Shown here one piece after another: positions 1 to 6,780 of a stretch of 9,209 bases of DNA (its first letter is position 1; each line of letters begins with the position of its first letter). The translations under genes were made by a program, and so were the position numbers. This stretch comes from UBA9619 sp964630665 (GTDB lineage: Bacteria > Pseudomonadota > Gammaproteobacteria > Arenicellales > UBA868), in contig CAZVVN010000099.1 in the NCBI GenBank assembly GCA_964630665.1, forward strand, positions 1 to 9,209. The letters are read 5' to 3'. The notes under the pieces were generated by a model, which saw only the letters and a list, made by a program, of their open reading frames with translations, was not told the origin of the DNA and ran no database searches.

Positions 1-851
1 GGCGCACTGATTTCTCCGTCGGACTCAAGACGTTTCCACTGATCGGGAAATTCGGCGAAGGCCATTGCCCCGTGGGCGATGGCTGTACGCGTGGTTTCAT
101 TTCCTGCAAAGACCAAAACATGAAATAGGTTGCGATACTCTGTCGCCGATAGCCGGTTACCGTCTTCTTCCGCCATCACCAGTTGCGTCACAACATCCTC
201 TTTCGGATCCGACTTACGTTTGAGTCCCAGCTGCTCTCCATATTCAAAGAGAGCATGACTGGCGGGTGACCCGAAGGGCAGCAGACGCAGATCCGTGGTG
301 TTACCGAAGGCATCCGGTGCAAGCGAAGGCTGATCCGTTGTGCCTTCGACAAGATAGTTCGACAGTTCAACCAGATAATCAGCGTCACTGACGGGAACCC
401 CAAGGATGGAAAGGATGACGCGTATGGGCAACGGTGCCGCAACCATGCTTACCCAATCCCCGCCCCCTGCGCGCTGGAACTTGTCCAACAGTTCACCGGC
501 GATCCCGCGGGTGACGTTCTCCCACAGGCTGATGTTTCGCGGCGTGAATGCTTTGCTTACGAGGCGGCGCAGGCGCGTATGGTCGGGAGCATCCGTATCG
601 ATGATCGAACGCCGTGCTTCAAGTGCATCTGCCTCAAGGTCCCACAGATTGGTGTGGCCGATGGCTGACGAGAAGAGTTTTGGTTGTTTGGATACGGTTT
701 TTACGTCGCTGTGTCGACTGACGACCCAGAAGCCCCCGTCTTGGTACGGATGCCACATCAGCCCCGGATGAGCCATGATTTCACTGAACTGGGTGTGCGG
801 AATCCCGTCCAGATATATCGCGGGGCTTACGATGTCGGGTGATGTCGCCAT
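1..851 (-). CDS. Cytochrome P450, CYP125/CYP124/CYP142-like (partial, 3' end outside window)
   Basis: Heme-thiolate monooxygenase, expected to be cytosolic and to hydroxylate a C-H bond using O2 and electrons from a ferredoxin/reductase pair (family knowledge). The 283 visible codons show the N-terminal substrate-channel region, the C-helix block DAPDHTRLRRLVSKAFTPR (residues 87-105) and the I-helix oxygen-activation motif AGNETTR (249-255) followed by AFAEFPDQW (264-272). These blocks and the order VTQL...DGNRLS (221-234) resemble the actinobacterial/proteobacterial steroid and branched-alkyl P450s (CYP125, CYP124, CYP142). The ExxR and heme-cysteine motifs would lie beyond the left edge, so an intact active site cannot be confirmed. 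The chosen ATG at 851 lies 18 bp after the stop of the ligase gene; a GTG at 860 is an in-frame alternative, and neither has a strong ribosome site. It is fourth in the minus-strand operon. The substrate is unknown; nearby genes suggest an amide- or ester-capped acid rather than a steroid. Confidence 0.93.
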   Translation of the reverse strand, partial: MATSPDIVSPAIYLDGIPHTQFSEIMAHPGLMWHPYQDGGFWVVSRHSDVKTVSKQPKLFSSAIGHTNLWDLEADALEARRSIIDTDAPDHTRLRRLVSKAFTPRNISLWENVTRGIAGELLDKFQRAGGGDWVSMVAAPLPIRVILSILGVPVSDADYLVELSNYLVEGTTDQPSLAPDAFGNTTDLRLLPFGSPASHALFEYGEQLGLKRKSDPKEDVVTQLVMAEEDGNRLSATEYRNLFHVLVFAGNETTRTAIAHGAMAFAEFPDQWKRLESDGEISA

Positions 852-869
852 TGCGGCCACTTTTCTGCT

Positions 870-2207
870 TCAGCTGTGTTCCATGAGCCGTTGCCGTTCC
901 CAATCGCTTACCGCATCAGGATCAGGATTGTGTTCAGCGGCATGGGCGACTTCATGGGCAGCAATGGATGCATAACTTCTTGAAAAGGTGTCACCGAGCA
1001 ACTGGGACAGCTTGGAACCCTCAAACGACGACAGAGTCGTTGCCAGGTCAACTGGCAAGGGAGTGCAGTCACCAGGATGGGTATACATGTCACCTTCACT
1101 AATCTCTCCGGGGGATAGGGAGCGGTCAATGCCATCTGCGCCGGCAGCTAGGATGCCAGCAATGATGAGATGGGGATGGGCGTCGGCACCGGCGGAACGG
1201 TATTCGACCCGGTTGGCAGCAGAGCCGGCCTCACATATACACCGCGCCAGAACCGTTCTGTTGTCCAGACCCCAGTTCACATGGGTGGGGGCAAAGGTAT
1301 AAGGACGGATCCGTCTTGGTCCGTTACTCGTCGGGGCACCGAGAAACGTCAGCGCGAGGGCGTGCTCCATCAGTCCTCCGAGCCAATGCGCCATCAGGTC
1401 ATCGGGGGCGCCGTCGCAGGACGAGAACGCGTTCTCACCGTCACGCGAAAGCGAGGTATGGACATGCATCCCGGAACCAGAAGCTTCGGTCCAGGGTTTG
1501 GGCATGAAGGTCGCCCTCAGATCATGCTGAACCGCCACCTGTTTGACAATGGACTTGAACAGGACGGTGTTATCGGCAGTTCGCATCGCGTCAGCGGGGC
1601 CGGTGTTGATTTCAATCTGCCCAGGCCCGTATTCGAAATTCGACGATTCAACCTCAATGTCCGCCCCCGCCAACGCCTCACGCATCGCATATAAAACCGG
1701 CTCCAGATCGACCCGATCAGTAAGGGAACTGTACTGGATATGATCCTGCACCGGTTGCCAGTCGGGAGTCGTCAAATAGAATTCCATTTCCGTCGCAACG
1801 ACCGGATTCAGCCCCTGATTGTTGAGTTGTGCGATCTGCTGGGCAAGCACGTTCCGCGGTGCCAGCGGGTGCGGCTCCCCATTCTCATTGGTCACCGAGG
1901 CGAGTACCAGCGCATAACCGGGACGGTGATGCAGAATACGACCGCTGCTGATTTCGGGTACGAGTGTGCAGTCAAGGTAGCCGGTGTCCATGTTGACAAA
2001 CTCGTTGTCAGGAAGATCGTTCTGTATATCAAAGACAAATATGGCGTCGGCGATATTGGCGCCACTATTCATCGTGGTATTGAAGAATCGATCAACCGGT
2101 ATGCGTTTACCCCGTAAATGGCCTTGGCTGTCCGGCGTTGCCAGTTCGACCGTGTGTACGCCGGCGTCGCTGCACGCCGCTCGAAAATCGTCAGCGGTTA
2201 GGTTCAT
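870..2207 (-). CDS. Glutamine synthetase family protein (PuuA-like gamma-glutamyl ligase)
   Basis: ATP-dependent ligase of the glutamine synthetase fold, 445 residues. Visible catalytic landmarks are the metal-binding EMEF (E140, E142), EYGPGQIEI (192-200), the GMHVH histidines (H248, H250), the glutamate-loop region NGPRRIRP (295-302) followed by WGLDNRT (312-318), and RVEYR (333-337). The usual NSYKR-type loop reads SNGPRR, so the tyrosine is replaced by proline. Together with the neighbours this argues against housekeeping ammonia assimilation and for ligation of an organic amine to glutamate, as in PuuA, IpuC or aniline-type gamma-glutamyl ligases (family knowledge; the amine is unknown). 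The start is well supported: GAGGT at 2216-2220 lies 8 nt before the ATG at 2207. It is third in the minus-strand operon, 51 bp after the dehydrogenase and 18 bp before the P450. Family assignment is secure; substrate specificity is inference. Confidence 0.95.
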   Translation of the reverse strand: MNLTADDFRAACSDAGVHTVELATPDSQGHLRGKRIPVDRFFNTTMNSGANIADAIFVFDIQNDLPDNEFVNMDTGYLDCTLVPEISSGRILHHRPGYALVLASVTNENGEPHPLAPRNVLAQQIAQLNNQGLNPVVATEMEFYLTTPDWQPVQDHIQYSSLTDRVDLEPVLYAMREALAGADIEVESSNFEYGPGQIEINTGPADAMRTADNTVLFKSIVKQVAVQHDLRATFMPKPWTEASGSGMHVHTSLSRDGENAFSSCDGAPDDLMAHWLGGLMEHALALTFLGAPTSNGPRRIRPYTFAPTHVNWGLDNRTVLARCICEAGSAANRVEYRSAGADAHPHLIIAGILAAGADGIDRSLSPGEISEGDMYTHPGDCTPLPVDLATTLSSFEGSKLSQLLGDTFSRSYASIAAHEVAHAAEHNPDPDAVSDWERQRLMEHS

Positions 2208-2258
2208 GATCGGTTACCTCGCAGTGATAGTAGATTTTATGGCGGTTTGTTTCTTCAA

Positions 2259-3227
2259 TCAGGGGATAAGCACAATGCGACCTGCAACCTGACCCTCCCG
2301 GAGGCGGTCGTGGGCCTGCTGCGCGTCCGTTAATGGCAGCGTTTGAACAGAGGGCATAACCGAGGGTTCCCGTCGCGCGAGATCGAGCAATTCGTCCATC
2401 TGCCGGCGTGTACCCCAAAAACTGGTCATGAATCGTGCTTCTGGGGGCACTTTACCAAGGCCGAAGTTTGTCTGACCTCCGCCCAGGCCCACAACGATAA
2501 CCAAGCCTTTGCGGGCTACCGCGCCCGCTGCTGTGGCAAGGGTTACATCGGATCCAATAAAGTCAATAATGAGGTCACAGGGCGCGATGTCTTCATCCGG
2601 CCCAATCGCCTCATCCGCTCCGAGCGCGAGCGCTCGGGATCGTTTATCTTCCGCCAGATCGAGGGCAATCACTTTTGCATCGGTCAGAAGCTGCAGATAG
2701 CGAATCGCGTATTGACCGAGGCCGCCGACACCGATCAGTAGAACCCTCCCCTGTCGTTGCATCGGCGCCAAGGTCGTTCTGCCGTGATCCACAGCCCGAT
2801 AGGCGGTTAGGCCGCCGCAGGCCAGCGGTGCAGCGGTAATCGGGTCGAGGCCATCAAGCGGGGCAAGGTATTTCCGGTCGGGAACCCACATACGCTCACA
2901 GTACCCGCCGTTCGTAAACAACCCGGCTTCGCTGGAATTTGCGCAGATCATCTCATCACCGTCAGCGCACTGCGGACAGGCGCCACATCCCCAGGGAGCG
3001 TAAAGCAAGACGGGGCCTAATTCGGGGTGGACACCGGTGACTTCATGGCCCAGTACCAGAGGTAACGGACTTGGGAAATCACCATCCACGACATGCAGGT
3101 CAGAATGGCATACCCCACAGGCGGTGATCTCGATGACCTCACCCTTGCCCTCTGGCAGAGTGGGTTCCGGAAAATCATCCTCAACGACAAGAGCTTGTCT
3201 GATCCCGGGGAGAACGACCGCACGCAT
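2259..3227 (-). CDS. Zinc-dependent alcohol dehydrogenase (MDR superfamily) with shortened catalytic domain
   Basis: NAD-linked medium-chain alcohol dehydrogenase, 322 residues, predicted to interconvert an alcohol and an aldehyde or ketone. Catalytic zinc ligands are visible in GVCHSD (C40), GHE (H61, E62) and PLACGG (C137). The four-cysteine structural zinc loop is C81, C84, C87 and C95. The Rossmann motif is GVGGLG (166-171), and the acidic residue ending the second strand (D190) favours NAD over NADP. Oddity: H61 to C81 spans 20 residues, whereas in well-known relatives such as horse liver or Geobacillus alcohol dehydrogenase the equivalent spacing is 30-31. The C95 to C137 spacing is normal, so about 11 residues carrying the usual VGD-type strand are missing in frame. 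The N-terminus MRAVV fits the family, so the ATG at 3227 is preferred although its ribosome site is weak. It lies 22 bp after the methyltransferase gene, so co-transcription and possible translational coupling are likely. Substrate unknown; plausible user of the P450 product. Confidence 0.94.
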   Translation of the reverse strand: MRAVVLPGIRQALVVEDDFPEPTLPEGKGEVIEITACGVCHSDLHVVDGDFPSPLPLVLGHEVTGVHPELGPVLLYAPWGCGACPQCADGDEMICANSSEAGLFTNGGYCERMWVPDRKYLAPLDGLDPITAAPLACGGLTAYRAVDHGRTTLAPMQRQGRVLLIGVGGLGQYAIRYLQLLTDAKVIALDLAEDKRSRALALGADEAIGPDEDIAPCDLIIDFIGSDVTLATAAGAVARKGLVIVVGLGGGQTNFGLGKVPPEARFMTSFWGTRRQMDELLDLARREPSVMPSVQTLPLTDAQQAHDRLREGQVAGRIVLIP

Positions 3228-3249
3228 AAGACGGAAACCGATATTCTGA

Positions 3250-4395
3250 TTACGGGTGATCAGCGATCTTCATGATCGCCAGATAGCAGTGCACGTAATC
3301 CATGGCGTGACCATCGGGATCTGAAGCGACACGATCTTCGTAGCGTTTGTAGAATTCATCCACAATTCGGTGTCGCTCCTCTACGGGCCTGGCATGATCA
3401 AGACCGTTGAGAAAAACAGCCTCACTCCACGACCTTAACGTCGGAACATAGCTTTCAGCGAATGCCCGGGCCGACATCTTTCCCCCAGACTCATCATAAG
3501 CTCTTCGATATGGACATCCGACAACGCCGGTCTGAGCGGAAACGAGTCTCAGACCTGCCTGATACACCGTTGAATTCTTATCTTTGAAGGGTGCGCAGAA
3601 TTCTTCGATCGTTCGGTAATACTGTGGAAAAGCCGTATTGATAAATTCGTCGCCCGAGATGATATCTTGGTCACGCATTTGCATCCAGAGATCAGAGAAG
3701 GTATCAAACATATTGATACCCCCGGTGTTACCAAGATATCGGCCTTCCTCGTCGACTCCAAAGTTCAGCATCACCAGCCTACCGCCAGGACGCAGTTCAC
3801 TGGCCCGTGCAAGAAGAAGATCCTCCCAGTTTTGGCGTGCCTTTACCGCATAGGCAGCAAGGGTGTCACCGCAAGCGCCGACCATATGCACATGATTGTC
3901 AATAGGGCAGGGCTTCTCAGAGATATAGTGCATTGCTGTTGCAGAAAATCCGATATCCAGCGATGCGTCGGGCAGCAGTTGCTTATGAAAACCGATGCCA
4001 CAGGCGTTTACATAAACATTCTCAATGTCTGTGAGATAGGTGCTGGCTGTTAAAGCGCCAAACCCGAGGAGATTCTTGAACAGGGCGCTGAAGTCATTGC
4101 TCGGTAAATCGGTATAGCTGACCTGAATCTGGGTACCAGGAAAACGTTCGCGGATCCGTTCAATGCACTTTCTCAGTGCACTTTCGGAGGTCCCGCCATC
4201 GGCAGCGCCAAAGTCAGCAAGGATGATCGGCCGTCCTTTATCCGGAGGGCTAATCGCGTCGGCAGCCTCGACAAGCATACCCGCGGCATTGTCAATCACA
4301 TCCTTTGCGCCACGGGTACGCTGGCTGTAGTAGCCTCCGCCCTTCATCGCCATGGTGCGGGCGGTGCCTTGGGCTGCTTCTCGGGGCTTTGCCAT
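3250..4395 (-). CDS. SABATH-family SAM-dependent carboxyl methyltransferase
   Basis: Predicted S-adenosylmethionine-dependent methyltransferase of the SABATH family (salicylic acid/benzoic acid/theobromine type, Methyltransf_7), 381 residues, near the length of the plant enzymes. Evidence in order: the N-terminal GGGYYSQRTRGAKDVID block (19-35) corresponding to the plant MNGGxGxxSYAxNS region; the SAM-binding strand-loop ADFGAADGGTS (60-70); YTDLPSNDF (94-102), matching the plant NDLPxNDF motif; SATAMHYISEKP (151-162), matching the SSxxLxWLSxxP motif; and RPGGRLVM (202-209). Members typically methylate the carboxyl group of small acids such as salicylate, jasmonate or indole-acetate, and some methylate purine nitrogens; the acceptor here cannot be read from sequence. 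It is the first gene of the minus-strand operon, behind a candidate promoter at 4497-4525. ATG 4395 is chosen as the first in frame; its ribosome site is weak, and Met15 or Met17 are alternatives. Carboxylate methylation would fit an operon fed by an organic-acid transporter. Confidence 0.88.
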   Translation of the reverse strand: MAKPREAAQGTARTMAMKGGGYYSQRTRGAKDVIDNAAGMLVEAADAISPPDKGRPIILADFGAADGGTSESALRKCIERIRERFPGTQIQVSYTDLPSNDFSALFKNLLGFGALTASTYLTDIENVYVNACGIGFHKQLLPDASLDIGFSATAMHYISEKPCPIDNHVHMVGACGDTLAAYAVKARQNWEDLLLARASELRPGGRLVMLNFGVDEEGRYLGNTGGINMFDTFSDLWMQMRDQDIISGDEFINTAFPQYYRTIEEFCAPFKDKNSTVYQAGLRLVSAQTGVVGCPYRRAYDESGGKMSARAFAESYVPTLRSWSEAVFLNGLDHARPVEERHRIVDEFYKRYEDRVASDPDGHAMDYVHCYLAIMKIADHP

Positions 4396-4496
4396 GATGA
4401 GTTCAGAATCCGACGAGTTACACTGCCTGATGACGTTTCAGAAGTGGGAGAAGGCATACAGGTCAGACTCTCCCGGCCACAAGCCCCGCGCTCTGA

Positions 4497-4525
4497 ATTA
4501 AACAGGGGATTTGCGACCGGGCCAA
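4497..4525 (-). promoter_or_regulatory. Candidate sigma-70 promoter for the leftward operon
   Basis: Read on the minus strand, TTGGCC (4525-4520; 4 of 6 matches to TTGACA), a 17-bp spacer and TTTAAT (4502-4497; 5 of 6 matches to TATAAT). It would start a transcript near 4490 with a leader of about 95 nt ahead of the methyltransferase gene. The position at the head of a closely spaced four-gene run supports it. The call rests on consensus matching only. Confidence 0.5.
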
Positions 4526-4550
4526 TTCTAACCCTGTAATATGAGGATTA

Positions 4551-4560
4551 TTCGATCGAA
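4551..4560. promoter_or_regulatory. 10-bp palindrome between divergent promoters, candidate operator
   Basis: TTCGATCGAA is a perfect 10-bp palindrome. It lies between the two candidate -35 boxes, 25 bp from the leftward one and 6 bp from the rightward one, where a single regulator could affect both transcription units. AACCCT also occurs twice (4530-4535 and 4560-4565), exactly 30 bp apart, about three helical turns. No regulator gene is visible in the window, so the binding protein is unknown. Confidence 0.3.
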
Positions 4561-4566
4561 ACCCTA

Positions 4567-4595
4567 TTGTCATCCGGGAAACTAGTTGCCATACT
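4567..4595 (+). promoter_or_regulatory. Candidate sigma-70 promoter for the TRAP transporter genes
   Basis: TTGTCA (4567-4572; 5 of 6 matches to TTGACA), a 17-bp spacer and CATACT (4590-4595; 4 of 6 matches to TATAAT). Transcription would begin near 4602, giving a leader of about 65 nt that includes the 8-codon ORF and the Shine-Dalgarno site of the binding-protein gene. Confidence 0.5.
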
Positions 4596-4641
4596 AGCGC
4601 AAGCCTGCGTCAGAATACTGCGGCGGGCAGGTGGTGTTTGA

Positions 4642-4668
4642 ATGACTAACTTAGTTGAGGAGGAGTAA
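4642..4668 (+). CDS. Possible 8-residue leader peptide overlapping the binding-protein start
   Basis: A short frame, ATG at 4642 to TAA at 4666-4668, encodes MTNLVEEE. Its stop overlaps the start of the next gene in a TAATG arrangement, and it is preceded by AGGTGG (4629-4634) 7 nt upstream, a plausible ribosome site. The GAG codons of the mini-ORF are themselves the Shine-Dalgarno sequence of the binding-protein gene, so ribosomes translating it would occupy that site and could re-initiate. This arrangement suggests translational coupling, but a frame this short can arise by chance. Confidence 0.3.
   Translation: MTNLVEEE
4658..4665 (+). promoter_or_regulatory. Strong Shine-Dalgarno site of the TRAP binding-protein gene
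   Basis: AGGAGGAG ends 2 nt before the ATG at 4668; the AGGAGG core (4658-4663) ends 4 nt before it. The near-perfect match fixes this start and suits a highly expressed periplasmic protein. Confidence 0.8.
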
Positions 4669-5750
4669 TGGAAAGACGTGATTTTCTAAAGAAAGCCGGG
4701 GCAGGAACCGCTGTTGCAACTGGCACACTGGCAGCACCAGCAATCGCCCAAGGGCGCGAGAAACTGACGATGGTCACCGCATGGGGCCGTGGGCTAGCCG
4801 GTGTTTTTGACGCAGCTGATCGGATTGCCAATGTAGTCAACGAGATGTCCCAGGGAACCTTGGAGATCGAAGTCAAGGCCCAGGGCGAATTGGTATCAGG
4901 ATTGGCAGCAGTGTTCGATTCGGTCGTTTCTGGTCAGGCGGATATGTACCACGCGGCAGACTACTACTATGTTGGCCAGCATCCAGCCTTTGGTTTCTTT
5001 ACCGCGGTGCCTTTTGGTATGAACGTCGTGGAACTAAACACATGGTACTACCATCAGGGCGGGCACGAACTGCACTTGGAGTTGGGTGAGGAGTTTGGTC
5101 TCGTCTCATTTCTCGCTGGTAATACTGGAGCTCAAGCCGGCGGCTGGCTGAATAAAGAGATCAATAGCCCAGAGGATTTCCAGGGACTGAAATTCCGTAT
5201 GCCGGGTCTTGGCGGTGCAGCGCTCGGAAAACTGGGCGCGTCGGTCCAGACCATTCCTGGTTCTGAGGTGTATCAGGCTCTGGCGTCGGGCGCAATTGAC
5301 GGTACAGAATGGATCGGTCCGTGGGCTGACGAGAAGGCTGGCTTCTACGAGATCACCAAGTTGTTTTACACCAGCGGCTTCCATGAGCCAGGCTCAGGTC
5401 TGGCATTGGCCATTAATGCCGACCGGTGGAGCAGCCTCAAGCCCGAACACCAGAAAATCATTGAGATCGCGGCGGGTGAGGCGAACCTGTGGAATCACGG
5501 CCAGTATCTTGGTAACAATGCAGCTGCACTGCAGCGGCTGGTCGATAAAGGCGTCAAGACCATGCAGTATAACGACTCGATCTGGGACGCTTTCGGTGAA
5601 GCGAGTGCAGCAACGATGGAAGAGCACATGGGTGATCCGTTGTTCAAGAAAACCTTCGAGTCGGTCCGTTCTTCCATGAAGGCCACATCGGCTTGGTGGA
5701 CGATGGCCGAAGGTTCCTACACGACGCAACGAAACCGCGTCCTCGGCTGA
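4668..5750 (+). CDS. TRAP transporter substrate-binding protein, TakP/DctP-like, Tat signal
   Basis: Periplasmic solute receptor of a tripartite ATP-independent transporter, 360 residues. The N-terminus has a twin-arginine motif RRDFLKK (residues 3-9), an alanine-rich hydrophobic stretch and a likely cleavage site AIA|Q after residue 27, so it is probably exported folded by Tat. The mature part shows the family core GLKFRMPGLGG (173-183), whose R177 is the expected carboxylate-clamping arginine, then PGSEVYQAL (197-205), GAIDGTEWIGPW (208-219) and GFHEPGS (237-243). This wording matches the TakP-type group, which binds 2-oxo acids, lactate and similar organic acids (family knowledge). The actual ligand is unknown. 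It is followed by a hairpin at 5775-5806 and then by the two permease genes, the usual order for this subfamily. It is divergent from the methyltransferase operon, which suggests that it supplies that pathway's substrate. Confidence 0.96.
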   Translation: MERRDFLKKAGAGTAVATGTLAAPAIAQGREKLTMVTAWGRGLAGVFDAADRIANVVNEMSQGTLEIEVKAQGELVSGLAAVFDSVVSGQADMYHAADYYYVGQHPAFGFFTAVPFGMNVVELNTWYYHQGGHELHLELGEEFGLVSFLAGNTGAQAGGWLNKEINSPEDFQGLKFRMPGLGGAALGKLGASVQTIPGSEVYQALASGAIDGTEWIGPWADEKAGFYEITKLFYTSGFHEPGSGLALAINADRWSSLKPEHQKIIEIAAGEANLWNHGQYLGNNAAALQRLVDKGVKTMQYNDSIWDAFGEASAATMEEHMGDPLFKKTFESVRSSMKATSAWWTMAEGSYTTQRNRVLG

Positions 5751-5774
5751 TCGAAGGCAACTTTGCTGATGGAG

Positions 5775-5806
5775 AAAAGGCTGGACCCAAAGGGTCCAGC
5801 CTTTTT
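5775..5806 (+). terminator. Intrinsic terminator/attenuator between binding protein and permeases
   Basis: GGCTGGACCC (5779-5788) pairs perfectly with GGGTCCAGCC (5792-5801) around an AAA loop. The stem extends through AAAA/TTTT to 14 bp, and the T run continues to 5806. It lies 24 bp after the binding-protein stop and 38 bp before the next gene. Partial termination here would give more receptor than permease, a common need in TRAP systems. It could also protect the 3' end of the receptor mRNA. Confidence 0.88.
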
Positions 5807-5836
5807 AATGTCTGCATGAGCGTTTTGGCGTAATTT

Positions 5837-5843
5837 AAGGAGG
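5837..5843 (+). promoter_or_regulatory. Shine-Dalgarno site unusually close to the small-permease ATG
   Basis: AAGGAGG is an ideal ribosome-binding sequence but ends only 1 nt before the ATG at 5845, tighter than the usual 5-9 nt. An in-frame TTG at 5854 has a 10-nt spacing and would shorten the protein by three residues. Either start is possible. Confidence 0.7.
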
Positions 5844-5844
5844 C

Positions 5845-6777
5845 ATGCTCTCCTTGCTGACGACGGGCAGCATTTTCAATGCTTGGGTCACAGGCTATGT
5901 AGATTTGTTTCTGTTGCCATGGCGCACCTATCAGTGGCTCCAGCTTCCGACAGCGAAGGAAAAGATGAACGTCTTGCTTCTTGTCGGCAACTCATCGGAG
6001 TTACTATGTGTCCTGGTTGCCCTACTGAGCATTGTGATAGCCGGCGGGCTGATCCGGCCGTTTCTTTTGACCAGGACTGTATCCGCACTTGAGTCTTTTA
6101 ACGGCCGTATCGGCCAGGTTGCCTGCTGGTTTGCGCTGATTATGGCCTTGCAGCAGGTCATGATCATTGTGACGGGGCAGATCTTCCGTGGTAATGAAAT
6201 TATTTTTGCCCCCTTTGGAGTCAAGTTTGCCGGCCCACAATTGCAATGGTTGTCTGGCCAGTTAAAACTTTATAACGCGATCCTTATTGCGTTCGCCTCT
6301 GCCTACACCTTTATTGAGGGCGGTCATGTCCGGGTGGATCTTCTCTATACTCGACTGTCCGAGAAGGGAAAAAAGATTTCGGATCTGGTATGTACCCTTA
6401 TCTTTCTGCTTCCCTCCTCAGTACTGCTCTGGTGGTTTGCCTGGCCTTTGGCAACCAATTCAATGTTTGCGCAGCGCCCCCTGAATGTCTGGTCAACAAA
6501 GGCAGGCTGGCGGGGTTTCCGCTGGGAGGCATCGGGAACGGCAGAATTCAGCTGGGTCTGGACATTCAAGTTCTTGATCTTGGTCTTTGCAGGCCTTATG
6601 TTTATCCAGGCTTGTACTTTTGTATTGCGGAATTTGATGGCGTTGCGTCTTGATCCTTCTATGGAAAGCCATCCCCGATTCGATCCGTTACCTGTCAGTC
6701 CTGAAGTTACCCAGAGCCCGGATGTACGGTCGCGTGAGCCCGAACAGCAGCCTACTCAGAGAACGGAAGGTTTCTAG
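5845..6777 (+). CDS. TRAP transporter small permease (DctQ family), extended form
   Basis: Inner-membrane small subunit of the TRAP transporter, 310 residues, against roughly 160-200 in typical DctQ proteins. The diagnostic motif EGGHVRVDLLY is at 158-168. Hydrophobic segments lie near residues 45-70, 92-111, 143-157, 180-201 and 240-262; the first belongs to an N-terminal extension absent from short DctQ proteins. A further insertion of about 40 residues (202-238) rich in Trp, Gly and Ser precedes the last helix. The C-terminal tail (270-310) is hydrophilic and rich in Pro, Glu and Gln. Long DctQ proteins of this kind accompany TakP-like receptors, so the length is not by itself evidence of a fusion. 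The stop TAG at 6775-6777 is 3 bp before the large-permease ATG, so the two are probably translationally coupled. Confidence 0.9.
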   Translation: MLSLLTTGSIFNAWVTGYVDLFLLPWRTYQWLQLPTAKEKMNVLLLVGNSSELLCVLVALLSIVIAGGLIRPFLLTRTVSALESFNGRIGQVACWFALIMALQQVMIIVTGQIFRGNEIIFAPFGVKFAGPQLQWLSGQLKLYNAILIAFASAYTFIEGGHVRVDLLYTRLSEKGKKISDLVCTLIFLLPSSVLLWWFAWPLATNSMFAQRPLNVWSTKAGWRGFRWEASGTAEFSWVWTFKFLILVFAGLMFIQACTFVLRNLMALRLDPSMESHPRFDPLPVSPEVTQSPDVRSREPEQQPTQRTEGF

Positions 6778-6780
6778 CTG

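Noticed and set aside
1170..1694. Long open frame on the plus strand opposite the gamma-glutamyl ligase
   Set aside because: It is antisense to a gene with clear catalytic motifs; its translation is rich in Arg, Gly and His, has no recognisable domain and has no ribosome site.
870..2207. Housekeeping glutamine synthetase (GlnA)
   Set aside because: The NSYKR-type loop is altered to SNGPRR, and the gene sits in an operon with a P450, an alcohol dehydrogenase and a methyltransferase, which fits an accessory gamma-glutamyl ligase better.
4446..4474. GGGAGA / TCTCCC hairpin in the leader of the leftward operon, as a riboswitch or attenuator
   Set aside because: Only 6 bp of stem with a 17-nt loop, no T run and no match to a riboswitch I recognise.
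4511..4542. TTGCGA followed by TAATAT as a rightward promoter
   Set aside because: The spacer is 20 bp, too long for sigma-70; TTGTCA-17-CATACT at 4567-4595 is better placed.
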